A DNA stretch of 64,000 nt from assembly GCA_033030425.1 (NCBI GenBank), contig JAUFSD010000016.1, positions 620,001 to 684,000 of the forward strand, given 5' to 3'. Under the pieces are notes generated by a model that was not told where the DNA came from, did not search any database, and saw only the letters and a program-made list of their open reading frames with translations. The stretch is from Verpa conica. Taxonomy: Eukaryota; Ascomycota; Pezizomycetes; Pezizales; Morchellaceae. The first letter of the stretch is position 1; every line of letters starts with the position of its first letter. Below are positions 36,601-49,648 of this stretch, in pieces. The translations under genes were made by a program, and so were the position numbers.

Positions 36601-39600
36601 TAATCCAGTAATTAGATCAGGACCTACATTATAAAGATGGATAGCCTCCTCCTTCTTCTTCCTCTAGCGCATTAAGCGCTCGTTCTTAGGATTGAAACCA
36701 AGATTCAGCGGCTATTGTAAGACATTCTACAGATTTAGAGACCCCCACTACAAACTCCGACCTCTTTTAATATTCAAACACCAAAGAACAATTATCTACA
36801 ACAGTGCCAACGAGTAGGCCGAGCTTCCTGGACCTAACCGAGTACATACCACTTATCTAAAAACAGGGTATATTTGAATAATTTACACGTATATGAAAAC
36901 CCTTGAGGCTCAAACCCTTGTCCCGTAGCCGACCCACTATCAACTCCAATGAAGGAAACTAGACCCATAGGGTTAGCTAATACTTGTTTGGCTTTTCAGC
37001 TGATCCTCCGACTACAGCTCTGTTATAAAAAAATCAACACCCCAGCAGCAACAGCTCTTAGTGCAAATGTAGATAGCAAAAAGCATTTCGGTAAGTTAGA
37101 CCTTAGGTTATAATGCGCTTCGGAACCCTGAGGGTGCTGATGAGGCATGTACAGCATCGCAACTCTTCCACCCCGAGTAAAATTACGCCAAAGGGGTAAT
37201 GTTTTTTTTTGCTCTTTCTTGTAGTACACCCACGGTTACTTGCATTATGGCTTCTTTGTATGGCGCATGACCGGCCAAGGCTAAAAAGACCACACCCAGG
37301 CAATTTCTCAAGATCCTAGGACATCCCAATACATTCTCTACTCAGTATAAAGCTTAAGAGCTCAAACACTGTTAGAGGGAGTGTTATAAAAAAGAGAATC
37401 GATTCTATATGGAAGCCATAAACTTCTGACGATGTCTTGGCATGATGCTAGTGAAAACTAATAGTAACCGAGGAATTAACGCCCCTTTGTTTTACTCCAG
37501 GTGGAGATGGCAACGAGCGTAACTTCAGGTCTCAGTTGTATTCGACTACATGTACCCAGTCTAGAGTTAGGTAAACACTTTTTTTGGCCTTTATCCTCCA
37601 TCATAGTGATGGCCTGGCCCTCATGAGTCCCCGCGGCTCAAATCCTCAAGGAACATATATCACCTTTACTAAATCAAGGTTCTACTACGGTATCGAGTGA
37701 CAAACTGTGAGTATCAAATATACCTCCGGTGACACGACTTCCGGGTCAGGGGAACCCTCTCCTGATAGGCTATACTCTATCTAGAAAAGGCCCAAGGTCC
37801 CCAGCTATCACCCAATCAACCTGATAAGCCGACATATCGCCACGGGTCACAGCGGTAACGTGAACAGTAGTAAGCTGCAAGGGCGGCACCACTGGCTAAG
37901 TGTTTCTGCACCTGTAAAAGAAAAATGATTAGGCTCACTAAAAAGAGCTAGATATAGATCAACCCAGCTACTCTTGGAGCTTCTGCTTGTAGAAGAATAT
38001 AGTCCATGAACCTACTGTATCTCCTCAGTGATATACCGAGCCATTGAGGCATTCCTTCGCCTCCATCTCTAGGGCCCGATTGGTATCCACTTTTCCTCTG
38101 ATAGGTGGTACTTTCCGGTGGTTTAGTAAATCCTTGGCAATGTCTCTAATGCCGGTGAAAACACTTACGTCTTCAGTTTTTTGGAGAGCACAACAGGCCA
38201 GGTTCCACAAATCTCAACTAATTCTATATCACTCGAGTACATATGATAAGTAAACATAACCAGATACCTTTTCAATCAGCACTACGCCTCCGGGGAACTC
38301 CCACCAACCGCACCCCGCCCATCCTCTCTAAGGGCACATTGGCAAAGAAAAGAAACGACATCCACGTCATTTCTCCCCCCCCCCCCTCTCTCTCAAGCAG
38401 TATCACCTCCGGGGAAGAAATCAATCTCTTCAAGTTCCGGTGGGCATCGCGACAAATTCAAAGGCACGCACCCTCACACGCACACGCACACACGCATGCA
38501 CACCCATCTGATCAACAGTTCTGAAAATAGGACTGCCAGCAAACCTCCATAGGTATGTATCGCAATGAACAAACGGCTCAAACAGAATGTGTTGGCTTAC
38601 AGCCGTTGCGGTTGCAAAATCGACACATCCGCACACGTGCTAAAAAGGCAGCTGAACAAGGCGCATCGAGCCATGCACTATCACGAGAGTATGACGCTCG
38701 ACGAAAGAAACGGCACACGATCGATTACAGTGTACCCTTGTCCTTATCGTCAAAGCAAAAAAATGATCTCTATCTCTATGCACTAAAAGAGGTAAGCTTG
38801 CCTGCTTATCCAACTAAAATTTCTCACGGGCTTCTTGGAATGAATGGTGGATCCTTTGCTGTGACAGAATTTAGACCAATTCGAAATTATTGGCAAAGCC
38901 TAAAAACCCAAGCCAAGCTAGGAGAACATCAGCTTTTACGGTTCGTTTTACAAAAAAAATCAAGGTCATGTCCCTCATGGGGAAAAAAGAGCCAGTTGGA
39001 GACTTCTGAGGACTTTTGCAAATTTCGGTCACTGGAGTAATGTGTCACAGGACTGACGCAATATCCACCTTCCTTCTATGGAACAGCAAATCTAAGGATA
39101 AGTTAAATAGAGTTAACCAATAAACAAATAACCAATAAGAATCCAATTCCTTCCCCCCAAGATGCATGAATGTCTACCCCAATCCCAATTCCTGATATCC
39201 CCACCCTATGCATCTAGCCAGAACCATAAATGAAATTTTTTTAAAAAGGCAATAAATAACAAATAAAAACAAAAGGAGTATATGGCCTACAATTTTATCA
39301 CAGGATTACAATCCAATACTTTAGCAAAACAAAGATCAAGAGAGAAAAAACTTACAGCACAGGTGTACAGCACAGAACATCTCACACAGAAAATCTGCGC
39401 TCACTCAAAATTGGAATTATCAAAAAAATGAAGCACCATAAAACAGTACTTATGTCTCCTTTAATCTTTTGATAAAAAGGGCATGCCGGTACCAAGACAT
39501 GTAGAGTCCCACAATGTGGATACACAAGAAATAGAAAAGAACCCAGATGAAATAGGAAAAAGGTAGTAGTACAGAACGAACTCCAGATCGCATGTAGATA

Positions 39601-39978
39601 AAGAAGAGAAAGGATGGGCAGAGAAAAGAACCTATGATATCCAACACGAAAGGTAATAAAAAGTGACATACAGGGGTGAGTGCTCTCCGCAAAAGCGACG
39701 CAAAGACCTCAAAAATGTACAACGAAGAGGGTATGAGAAAAAGAGGACTTGACGCCGGATCCGAAGACATTAAAGGTTACATAACTATAATAAATGGTAG
39801 GTAGTGCCATCCATAAAGGTGGGCCCTACAAGTGAATTGAAAAAAGGTATCGTGAAAGAAATAGCACAGTGGAAGAAAGTAAAGATGAAAACACTCGAAA
39901 GGACATCGCAATCAGGATACAGATTCTCACATCCCAAGAACTGCCAAGCAACTTTTCAACATTAGGCGAGACAAAGTA
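33619..39978. other. Six-kilobase gene desert
   Basis: From about 33650 to 38000 the sequence is AT-rich, with dense stops and many CTAG/TATA words and no recognisable coding remnant; it looks like very old repeat DNA. From about 38240 to 39040 composition is more balanced and one 161-codon frame (38555-39040) occurs, without similarity to anything I recognise. A CACACG-rich tract lies at about 38470-38502. The last kilobase is A-rich 3' flank of the membrane-protein gene. Confidence 0.5.
38470..38502 (+). repeat. CACACG/CACACA microsatellite
   Basis: Alternating purine-pyrimidine tract of CACACGCACACG and CACACACG units, about 33 bp, in noncoding sequence. Such a tract can adopt Z-DNA in vitro. 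Confidence 0.7.
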
Positions 39979-41849
39979 TTACACTATATCCTCTGTAAAT
40001 CGCGACGCTCGTGAACCATCATGTGAAGGTAACGACCTGCCCACTCCGTCTTTGCCAACACTCCCAACACTGACAGCACTCAATTGCCTCGGAAACGGTG
40101 GCGGTCGGGGGAGCTTATGCGTCGATTCAGTATCGCTCTCCTCCGCTGCTTCTTCCTGTATCCGAGGCGGTGGTGCTGCCATAGAGGAGCCTATGTGTAG
40201 TGGGTGACCGCTTGATATTGGTGGAGATACTGGTGTAGAAAATGTCATAGGGGCAGTCGAACCAGTGGGTGATGCTGAAGTCATTGATGAATATCTCGAT
40301 GGGCCCGCTACACTTGGTGTAGAAGCTACAGTTATTCCATCATCATCGGGATACAATGAAGATCCACCTGCAGACCGAGTCGAATTATAGTCAGGCCGCG
40401 GACCCCCAAGAACTGGCGGTAATTTCCTACCAGAGACTTTGTAAAAGCCTACTTCTGTTGACGGTACTGTCGGTGCTTCTGAAGATTGGCTGATACGACT
40501 TTGTCGAGAGTTTCTAGCAAAAAACCCTCCAGCAAAAGCAAAAGGAGCAGCGCTCGACCTTTGCGTCATCTGATCAGCATCACCTAGAGGACCACCATAT
40601 CCTGCCTCATCTCTTTGTTGTGCAGCAACCTCCCTCTTGTGTCGTCGTAGTAGATATAAAATAGCCACCAGCATAAACGCAAGCCCTGCTACCCCTCCAA
40701 GGACCCCTCCAAGAAGACCAGGGCTCACAGGAGGGCTATTATCTGCAGATGGTACATCTGTTGAGGTTGGACTTGGAGCTACAACTGTGCTACTACTACT
40801 TGTCGGTGCTACATAACCGCCTCCAACTCCACCAGCCACGTCAGTCGCGGAACCCCATAAAGACGTCGCGAGAGATTCGAAGGAAATGGTTGAAGAAGTT
40901 GCTGTGCTATTTAAAAAGCTAGAGCTTGATGAGACGGAAGATGTAGGTGATCGGGTGGAGCTGTTACCAGTACTTGAGAAACTTAAGTCTGCCGTATTTG
41001 TTGGGTATGTGAAAACAATCACAGTGCCATCAAGAGTAACTGTTGACGCTGTAACTATAGAAGAGGTGGAAGAGGCAGTCCTAGTATTACCTATACAAAG
41101 CATATTAGTTCACCCGGCACTACAGGGGTCCACGTAAGATACCAAAATGACTCACTTAGTGTGGTCCCATTATTCCTTAATGTTTGGGATGTCCAATAAG
41201 AAGTGATTGTCGTATAAGGACGTGTATTTGTAGAGCCCGTATTCTGAGGCTGAGTCGTGATTGTAGAGGAAGATGTGGTTGTAACGGATGGAATTGACAT
41301 CCCAGCAGATGTCTCTGCCGGGGAGGGAGGGGGTGTCGAGCTCAAGAGCGTTTGTAGCGTGCTTCCGATTGGGACATCTGAAATGATGGTTGGGACTGAC
41401 GCCGAGGAGACGTCCAATCCGCTTGGTGGTACTATCGACAAGGTTGACGAATCCGCAGCCGTTGGGACTATTGATGTGCTCGAAACTATTGGTCCATTGG
41501 AGGCCACTCCCAAAATGTCAGAAACACTCGAAATCACGGAATCCACAACTCCTACAGTATCCATCGCACCTGATAATAGACTGCTATCCTCCTGTCGGGC
41601 ATGTAGCCGTGGATGTCGTTGATATGCCAAATTTTGCCTAGCTTGCTCGATGATTCGTATTTTCTCAATCGCTTGCTGGTAATCCTCTTCCAGTAATCCA
41701 TCTCCACCTCCACCACCTTGGTCCCCATAGTTCCATAGCAAATCCTCATCGTCATCCGAAGCCTTTCCAGCCCTTTGCACGCTGACCCCCATGCTTTCCC
41801 CATCATCCACCGTAATCCTCCCAGCCGAAACCCCCATTTTTATTCCCAC
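39979..41849 (-). CDS. Ser/Thr-rich single-pass membrane protein (Skg6/Mid2-like architecture)
   Basis: Complement join 39979-41054, 41114-41849; 603 aa; one 59-bp intron (donor GTGAAC) that restores WTPVVPVTASTV. The N-terminal 90 residues are charged with an EEDYQQAIEKIRIIEQ helix and no clear signal peptide. Residues about 90-355 are mucin-like, rich in Ser/Thr/Pro and thus likely O-mannosylated if extracellular. One membrane segment (about residues 359-381, GVLGGVAGLAFMLVAILYLL) is followed directly by RRHKR, the usual stop-transfer pattern, then a 220-residue Ser/Pro/Gly-rich tail. This layout matches fungal surface sensors and Skg6/Axl2-type proteins; function is not known. The absent signal peptide suggests either a missed upstream exon or a signal-anchor topology. 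Start is the first ATG of the frame (a second lies four codons on). Confidence 0.76.
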
Positions 41850-42950
41850 CCCAATACCCCCGATAGAGGCCTCAAAATGTAACCACGTACGAAAAACTTA
41901 GACACAGTTGACCGACGGCAAATAGAACTTGTTTTAGTCGTTTGTATTCGTGATGAAGCCGTCAGCCAGGGTTAGCGTTTCCAATTCCTTCCTAGCCAGA
42001 TTCTAATTTTCTTTTAATGGGTAAATAACGAGAGACAGAGCGAGCCCAGTTGCGCTCCAAGAAACTGTCGTAGGATTTGGAGATTTGGAGATTTGAGAAC
42101 TAGTTGTATGACTGAGATAGAATACACACAGATGACCGAACTGGTAAGCAGAGATAGAGATTAGAGAGATATATAAATTGAAAGTTGATTGTGTTGGATG
42201 ATTGTAGAGAGAATTGTTAATTTATCAAAATAAATAATTATTCTATTCCGATAAGTTTATCTTTTTTCCTTTTCTTTTCTTTCTTGATTTTCCCCTATGT
42301 TGCAAGGCCTAGGAGCGGGCGCGAGTTCGCTGTGATATCCGAGCCGGTACGCCGGGACGCTGTCGAATAGTAGTTGGAATACGAAAAGAGTGAACGGGTT
42401 GTTTCCTTTTGGATGCCGGAAGTAGCTGTTGGTCAGGGAGCGAGGTGATGTCAGTGGGCTTCGAGGGCAGAAGAGAAGGTGTGCGCGATGCATTAGCAAG
42501 TAGAAGCAGGGTATGATGGTAACGAACCGTGAAGTGGCGATGCATGTACAATGCAATCACTGATGATTTTTGTTGAGTTAAAAGAGAGGCTGAGAGGCTT
42601 ATCCGACGAGCCTTCTCTGAGGTCTATCACAAACACCCGATCTCCTTGTACCGGACAGAAGCCCCCGTGTGGACGGTAAGGGAAACGAAGCGAGCGAAAG
42701 GAAGCGAAAACGAGAGAGGAGGGAGGAGGAGGAAGAGGAGGAGAAAGTCGGGAAGAGGGAGGGGGGGGGAGGGGGAGAGTAAGTGAGTAAGAAGGGAAGG
42801 GCAGAGGGAGAAAGAGGGTAGTAACGAGCGAGTGTGGAGAGTAAGGCGTGGATGAACGGAGGCAAGCGGAGAGTGAGCGTGACGGTGACAGGAGATGGGA
42901 CGAAAAAAGATGGTTGAGGGGGGGACCTGAGCAGGGGGCAATTGGTGCTT

Positions 42951-42992
42951 GCTTCTGCTGCTGTTGCTACTACTACTACTACTGCTGCTGCC
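42951..42992 (+). repeat. TGC/TAC triplet microsatellite
   Basis: CTGCTGCTGTTGC followed by about six TAC/ACT triplets and CTGCTGCTGCC. It lies upstream of the membrane-protein gene on the opposite strand. Confidence 0.8.
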
Positions 42993-43263
42993 GTGCACTA
43001 TGTGCTATGTGCTATGCTGAGTTGGGGAGGAGACAGAACACACACACCCCGTGGTGTTTGTTGTTCTCGACAGGCACAAAGCAGTAACCCGTCAATTGTA
43101 CAGAAGGTCCAGCTACACAGGCAAGAATAAACTGGATCTCTCAATTCTACTGCTTGCATCTACAGACAGCAAATGGGGTGTCTGCAACAATTGTGTCCTG
43201 GGCTAAAGTCAATTAATTGAGCCGTTACTCAGTAAGTAGCTACCAAATATGGATCCCCAATTG

Positions 43264-43301
43264 CCTGTACCTGTGCCTGTTCCTGTGCCTGTGCCTGTGC
43301 C
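43264..43301 (+). repeat. CCTGTG hexamer repeat
   Basis: About six tandem hexamers of the form CCTGTG/CCTGTA/CCTGTT. It sits in noncoding DNA; the frame through it (Leu-Cys repeats) is judged spurious. Confidence 0.85.
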
Positions 43302-45936
43302 TTGGTCGACGGCGGGAAAAGGAGACTCGAGACTTTAGGAGCAGATGCTCAACACGATGGATGAATCGACTGTCCGTTCTATGTCTACATGTACTCCATA
43401 TACACTCACAAAATTGCGCCTACGTATGTATCTTTACTATCAAAAGACATTTCGATCTCTATGCACATACCAACTTGTCCTGTCTTCCCAAATGCTGCAA
43501 GCCACCTCCACACCACTCTACAGTCATCCGGGATGGCTCGACCAACCGTAATTTCCTCTGCGCGGCGACACGATACCCCCCAGCAGCCGTGTGCGCGTCG
43601 GTTTGCGCATGCAGGCAGCAGCAGTTCTCTCGCTGCTTCAATACCCATGCGACATATCGAAAAATAGATTTCCAGAGCAAGCCGAACCCTTGCCAATTCA
43701 CCCAGAGAAGCGTGGTCGCTCCATGTCTTCCTGTCTTTCATTAAACTTTTGGCGCTAACGCTCTTCCCCCTTGCCCACGGTCCGCATCGGGTCTACGGTT
43801 ATGTATCGCAGCTGGAATGCAGAGATACATAAATCAGCCAGCCATGGGTCACTTGAATTGCCTTCAGCACAATAATTTCTTCCTCTTCAATATCAACACC
43901 CCCCCTCCAGGTGGCAACAAGTCATGTAACCCGGGTTGTCTCCAAATTCAATCTGCTAATTGCTTCTTCGTCCTCAACAACTGGCTGTACTCGAAATTTC
44001 GCCAATTCCATCATTCACCACCCAGTCGTTTCACAACCCAATCGGAGTGCATAGCTCCCATTCAGATCACCAGTGCAGGAAGGTAGGATTGAAAAACGCA
44101 AGGTCCCGCTACTTACCTAACTAGACCCGCTGAGCCTTGAAACTACCCCCGTTGCGTCCATCCTCAACGATGCAAGGAACGCCCCTCCGGTTCTAGATCC
44201 GGTAAGCAATGGCCGCAGAAATGGGAAGGTAAACAAGCTTGTGTGGAGATTTCTCTCGGAATCATGTTTTCACCCTTCTCCCCTTCAATTGTTTGAACCA
44301 TTCCCAATCGAAACTTGTTTCAACAACGGATCGTTTGAAATTATCGCTGGTCAGCAATTTTCCCGTACGACTCTTGAGACTTTTACCGAACCCGATGATG
44401 GGTGTTGCTCGCTTCTCGCTTGGCGATTCTTCCTGTGCCTGTCTGGATTTGGATGAGGCAGCACCCCTGACCTCGGCCAAATGCGGGCGCTTAAGACATT
44501 CTAAAACATACAGGGATCCTCTTTTTTTCTTGTTGAATTCTTCCTAGCGATGTGGCGGACAGACGGGCGAGTGACGCTGTATGAACAACATGCGACCTTG
44601 ACATGTCGGTACATCATGCCCTGGTAATGATAATCACTGCAACTTGTACACTACCTAGTCGAAAAATGTACCTCTTCCCGCTACCTCGTGGCATAACAAG
44701 ACACACAACACATACACCTAAGTATACATGTATGTACTGTACCAAACGGAAGTTCCCTATCTACTAGTCTTACCGATATCATAAACTAGGTATATATATA
44801 TATACAAAATTACAAATTCTGAATCTCGAACAATTCGCTGGTCGGCCCACTCTCTACCTTCAGCCTTATCTCCTTGTCAAAGCTCTCGAAGGCTTCTCTC
44901 CCCCCCCCCCCGTCTTAGTTTCGTCATCAAGGCGGATATCTCCGCCTCTGCATACATGCGAATCATCAAATGTGATTAGACATACACTTGCATCAGTCGA
45001 TCTCAAGATATAAATACACTAGCTAGAGAATAGCCTACAAGTTTTAAAGAGAGAGAAGATGCTTGTGCTTGTTCACACTTTTTACTATCTAAAAAAGATC
45101 GAATTCGGTTCTACCTCCGCGGGGGATAGTGGGGGCACACACATACATACCTCACCTGAGTCAGTCAGCGCCCCCGAGTACACGGGAACCAGAGTGGAGA
45201 ATACAGTTTCCGGAAAGCGGGATTGTTGATCTTCTCCCGATTTAGAGGGGTTAACTTTTTTTTGTTGGTGGTTTTTCCCTGTGACATGGAGTATTTTCAT
45301 GACGCGCCCGGAAGTAGACATTTGGGTCTCGCCTAATAAAGCCCATCACTTCCTTTTATAGATAAGACAATCCTATACCTTTCTCCCCTCACGTCGGATC
45401 AAAGCTTAGTTTAGTGTACTATTACTGAAGCGTTAAAAGGCCTAAATAATAGCGAGTGACTATCTATGAATGTACCCATATGATCATCAATCACCACTCA
45501 TCACTCGAATATTGTTTCAAGGGGGGAGAGATCTTCGAGCCAAGCCATGTTTCCCACACCTCGAAAATTCTCCTAGGGCTGAAAATCCATGACAGCAAAT
45601 CTTTCATAAATCGTTAGAGTTTTACAGCCCCGGCCATCTTCAAATATATTCCGTGCCGTCACCATACGCGCGTCAGTTCTACCTCTAGCGTCCTCAAGGT
45701 CCTGTACACGTAGCCATCGAAAGAGGCTGAGTCGGGTTTCTATGCGAGTATAAGCCTCCCGCTCATCCTGAGATACTTATCCGTCCGCTTCGTTATCAAC
45801 TAGATAATGCTTCTCTTCGGTCAACTCTTATCCCTACCATCGCACTACCTGTCTAGCTCGATCTTAGATTCACCAAATACCCTAGTAGCGAAAGGCCAGT
45901 GCATATCCCGGAAGATCTGACTCCTAGCAGTGATTA

Positions 45937-46074
45937 TACTCGGGCCAGGGAATAAGAACCTGAACATGCAAGTGGGTACTTATCGAATGAGACTTCTCTA
46001 GATGAGAAAAGGCCCCCTACCGATTGGTGAGAATGGTACTTGCATGTTCAGGTTATTATTCCCTGACCCGAGTA
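45937..46074. mobile_element. Small TIR element (MITE-like), 138 bp
   Basis: The two ends are 37-bp inverted repeats, starting TACTCGGG and running through AACCTGAACATGCAAGT, with two mismatches. The interior is only about 64 bp and has no coding capacity. TA dinucleotides flank both ends (45935-45936 and 46075-46076), as expected for a Tc1/mariner-type insertion. The element could instead be a simple long hairpin. Its high arm identity within decayed surroundings suggests it is younger than they are. Confidence 0.72.
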
Positions 46075-47678
46075 TATAGCATATGCGGTCGAAGGTCCCC
46101 GGGGGGTCTTCTAAATCAGTGGCGTACTGCAGCCACCCTCTCTAAGGGTCTTTACTGGGTAGGCTAGTCAATTTAGGACTAGCGTTTGCCAGATTATTTA
46201 GACATATGTTGTCTTGCCCGCTCTGGAAGTCTTCTTTTCTTGGACTGGCTATCTGTCCATAACTCTAGAACTACAAAGGTATGTCTCACACCATCAGCAG
46301 ACCTATTGCGATAACGCTAGATCTTGCTTTTATTGATACTATGTAGCAAAATCGAATCGGAAAAACCTGCGGCTGGAGGGCTAGGGGAGATGAGGTGTTA
46401 TCCACGTCTGATAGTCGATCTAGAGTCTAACCCTACGACGGCAGAGAGTGGGGCTCAGTCTTCTAAGAATAGGACCTTTGGTGACCGGGGCTTTATAAAG
46501 TCGCCTCACTGTAGCATGCGTCTATTGTTGAACATGTGATGTGATTAGGGGGGGGAAGTCCAAGTCCTAGATATAATTACAGGTATATCCTATAGGGTAA
46601 GGGTGTTCAGGTTTGGTCAATTTGTGTAAAGTCTTGGTTTTGGGGGGTTGTGTTAGGCTAAGCCTAATACGTATTCTTGTAGTGTATGTCTCGCGCTATA
46701 TGCGGCTGGTGGATCATACGATCTCGCTCGGGTGAGTTTCACTTATAATTTGCTTTTTTATTTATTTAACTCATCAAGTGCGATTCGTCAGTTTAAGAGT
46801 TGTATTTAAAAAAAGAAAATATTAAGTAGTTCTCAACCTATCCAGGATGGAAGCAGTTCTTGCTGTAGTTGGTCTTTATTGGAGCCAAATAGCTCTACAT
46901 ACTAGAAAATTAAATCAGGCTTATAGGCACGGGTGTTATATCTGCTTGACAGTAAAGATAGCCCGCTAAAAATTCGTTCCGTTATTAGAGCTCCGTGCTA
47001 GTTGTAGATAAACATAGGTGAACCCCTTGTAACCATAGGCCTGGCTTTATTTTTTAGTAAGTGAGTGGTGCATAGATCTGGTGGTAAACACCCACATTTT
47101 TTATTAATATAACCATCTCTTTCAATATTATTTATAGGTACGCATAACTCCCGTCTTGAGTATTCCTCATATAATTTTTTCTTTAACTCATTAAACATAT
47201 GCTTTTGGCTATGATAATATTACATCTCATATATAGTAGATGTCTTACTAATGAAGCTCTTTTTACTATGGACTACTAGGAGAACAGTTTGGGCTGATAT
47301 CTAATGCGCTAGTATATTTAAACTACATGGATTGCCATAGAAATAAATAAGGCAATACATAATATATATATGCGGGGTTAACTACCAACTTTGGGGCGTA
47401 TGGGGTTATGAATGGTTAGGTTTTCAGTATTGAGCTGAGTAATCTAAGCAAACTTAAGGATAACCCCCATGAGTTGTTTGTTTGGTGGCATGCTGTGATT
47501 ATTCCTATAAAGACAGACGCCCCTGCTCTTCAGATTGTCCTCAACATATCATCAATCCATCTATCAGAAATACCTCATTAGTGGTTTGTGCTCAACTCTT
47601 TCAAAGCCTTCTAATTTGCTTAGGGTACTGACAAACACCTCAAGCAACTGCTGAACACTATAATACCACTACGCAATA

Positions 47679-48900
47679 ATGTCACTCCTTAGCTTTCTAA
47701 ATGAGCTCCTTATCGAAGTCGCCTCTTATTTATGTACTGAAGATCTCAATTCTCTCATCTTAACCAACCGTCGTATCTCCACAGTACTAGTCCCGGAGCT
47801 CATCGAAAATTTTACCTTCGAGTACGACTCAGACTATAGCACTCTACCTAGCAGCCATGAACAGGAATGAACAATTCGTTAACTGTTAAATGGGATGATT
47901 GACAATTTAAAAGCCGATACAAATGTTGATGACATTACCGCATGTTACCTTGAACAGGGTCATCTCAGTGTCGTCGTTGACGAAACCTCCGGATCCACGG
48001 CACTTCATTGGGCGATTCAAGAAGAGCGTCAGAATATAGTTAAGTCTTTATTAAGTGCGGGGGAAATTGTGTCTACTCAGAACCTGGAAAGGCAAACACC
48101 GCTCATATACGTTGCGAGATTCGGGGTTAGAGATGCATGTAGGTTGTTATTGGATGCTGGGGCGGATCTAAACGCGAGTGATTCTAAATTCAAGAGAACG
48201 CCACTGCACTAGGCCGTGAAGTGTAGCCATAAGGAGGTAGTTAAGATACTACTCGAGAACGGTGCGCATGTCAGCGTAAATTCCCAAGACGAACCTGATC
48301 AGAACACACCACTCCATGAGACAGTACATAATCCCGACATCGATATTACAAAGATGCTCATCGAACACGGCGCGAATTTTCGTATCCGCAACCGCGACTC
48401 GGTAGATCCTCTCAGGCTTTTCATAGATCTCGCAGATAGGCAAGCCGTAAACATATTCTTAGTAGGCCAGGTCGATAGTCTGAACCATTTGGGAAAAACT
48501 ACACTCCAGTTCGCGGCGCAACTGGATTCTATGAATGTAATCCATGAATTGTTGGAGATGGGCGCTGATATAGAGTATACCGGTGGCTTGGGACGCACTG
48601 CGATCCATCAAGCTTGCTTTTACGGAAGCACCACTGCGCTCAAGTACTTGCTCTGGAGGGGGGGTGGATGTAAATGCCCGCCACACACAGGGAAAGACAG
48701 CTCTTTATTGGGCTGTAGAGAATTTACGGGGTTTACCATGTGTTTACGCACTCTTAATAAGAGGGGCCGAGATCAACGCGCTAGATAGGGACGGCAAAAC
48801 TGCACTCGATTATGCAACTAGCATCAACTTTCAACAAATGGCCGAGTTTCTCATCAAAAATGGAGCTATCAAGGGGTCTGGCCTAGAAACCTCGGGGTGA
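47679..48900 (+). pseudogene. Decayed F-box / ankyrin-repeat gene
   Basis: The first 64 codons read as an F-box (MSLLSFLNELLIEVASYL...LILTNRRISTVLVPEL). The same frame continues after two stops (TGA 47868, TAA 47880) into ankyrin repeats (GSTALHWAI...VKSLLSAGE, QTPLIYVARFG...LLLDAGADLN), meets TAG at 48210 inside a TPLHxAV repeat start, and goes on (EVVKILLENGAHV, NTPLHETV, ALKYLLW). A seven-G run at 48658-48664 shifts the frame by one; after it come GVDVNARHTQGKTALYWAVE and a final repeat to the stop at 48898. About seven to nine repeats remain. Two of the stops are one C-to-T step from Arg or Gln, and the TAG is one G-to-A step from the Trp expected there. The intact form would be one of the many F-box/ankyrin proteins of ascomycetes; no exon pattern removes the stops. 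Confidence 0.85.
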
Positions 48901-49648
48901 ATGTATGGCTTGTAGTATATGGGGGTATCAAATATGAGGTGTTGGCTAGACACGTATGAGAACTTTGTTACTCTCTCTATGGGTTTTTGGGAGCTGCATT
49001 CATCGGTCCGAAAACAGGACTAAGTTGACAGTAAGGAAGATAGCTTTGCGTGATTATTTCTATCATCGCGGTACTTAGTTTTCTCACTATATTAGAATAA
49101 CTACTATTATTAGAGTACATGTATTATTATTATGAAGAGTACTAGGTTGTAAATGTATAATAAGATTATGTTTATCTTCGTTTAAAAATCACTGTCCAAA
49201 TTTTTCATCCACCGGAATCATGGTAAAATCCTGGATTAATCTCAACATCCATTCTCAGGAATTGACCTTACTACCAAATAGGTCATACAATCTCACTCGC
49301 CCTATAACCACCTTCACACGCATCCATTACCCGAAGAAATAGTGCCCTATACAATAGAGAAGAAAAGAAAATTATGCCAAAAGATAGCATCAAGCCACCT
49401 ACTACTAAAAAGTAGATAATACACAAATAAAAAGGTCGAACTAAGGCAACATAAGTAACCGTAGCAAAGGGAGAGAAACATGTCAATAAAAAAGAAAAGA
49501 CCCATTGAAAGAAAGAAAACGAACGGAAATGCCACCCCCCCCTTCCCATCCCTTTTTAAAAAAATATCCGATAAACTAAAACAAAGCTAGAAGTCCGATA
49601 CTGCCCGAAATAGAAAGAAAAAAGAAAAAAAGACATCAACTTCTACAC
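48901..49648. other. Spacer between F-box/ankyrin pseudogene and ING gene
   Basis: Convergent 0.75-kb spacer. The left part is AT-rich with short ATT repeats near 49100-49135; the right part is A-rich on the + strand, i.e. the 3' flank of the ING gene. No feature is seen. Confidence 0.55.

Larger units (their letters stand above)
41850..47678. other. Intergenic region and desert with several simple repeats
   Basis: The first 1.2 kb (to about 43050) is purine-rich on the + strand, i.e. CT-rich on the coding strand of the membrane-protein gene, and is probably its promoter and leader. 43200-44560 has balanced composition but only unconserved frames. 44560-47660 is AT-rich, with a small inverted-repeat element at 45937-46074 and a 66-codon minus-strand frame (46998-47198) of unknown meaning. 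No RNA gene is recognised. Confidence 0.5.

Noticed and set aside
38555..39040. 161-codon frame in the desert
   Set aside because: No family resemblance, low conservation-like pattern, and no splice or leader context; kept only as a note in the desert entry.
43217..43744. 175-codon frame with Leu-Cys repeats
   Set aside because: Starts at a non-ATG codon and the repeats are only the CCTGTG microsatellite read in frame.
44124..44345. Short matches to ribosomal DNA words (ACCCGCTGA at about 44126; TTTCAACAACGGATC at about 44318)
   Set aside because: Only 9-15 bases match, the order is opposite to rDNA, and the surrounding sequence does not follow 5.8S or LSU.
46998..47198. 66-codon charged minus-strand frame in the AT-rich desert
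   Set aside because: No family signature and no neighbouring coding remnants; could be chance in AT-rich DNA.
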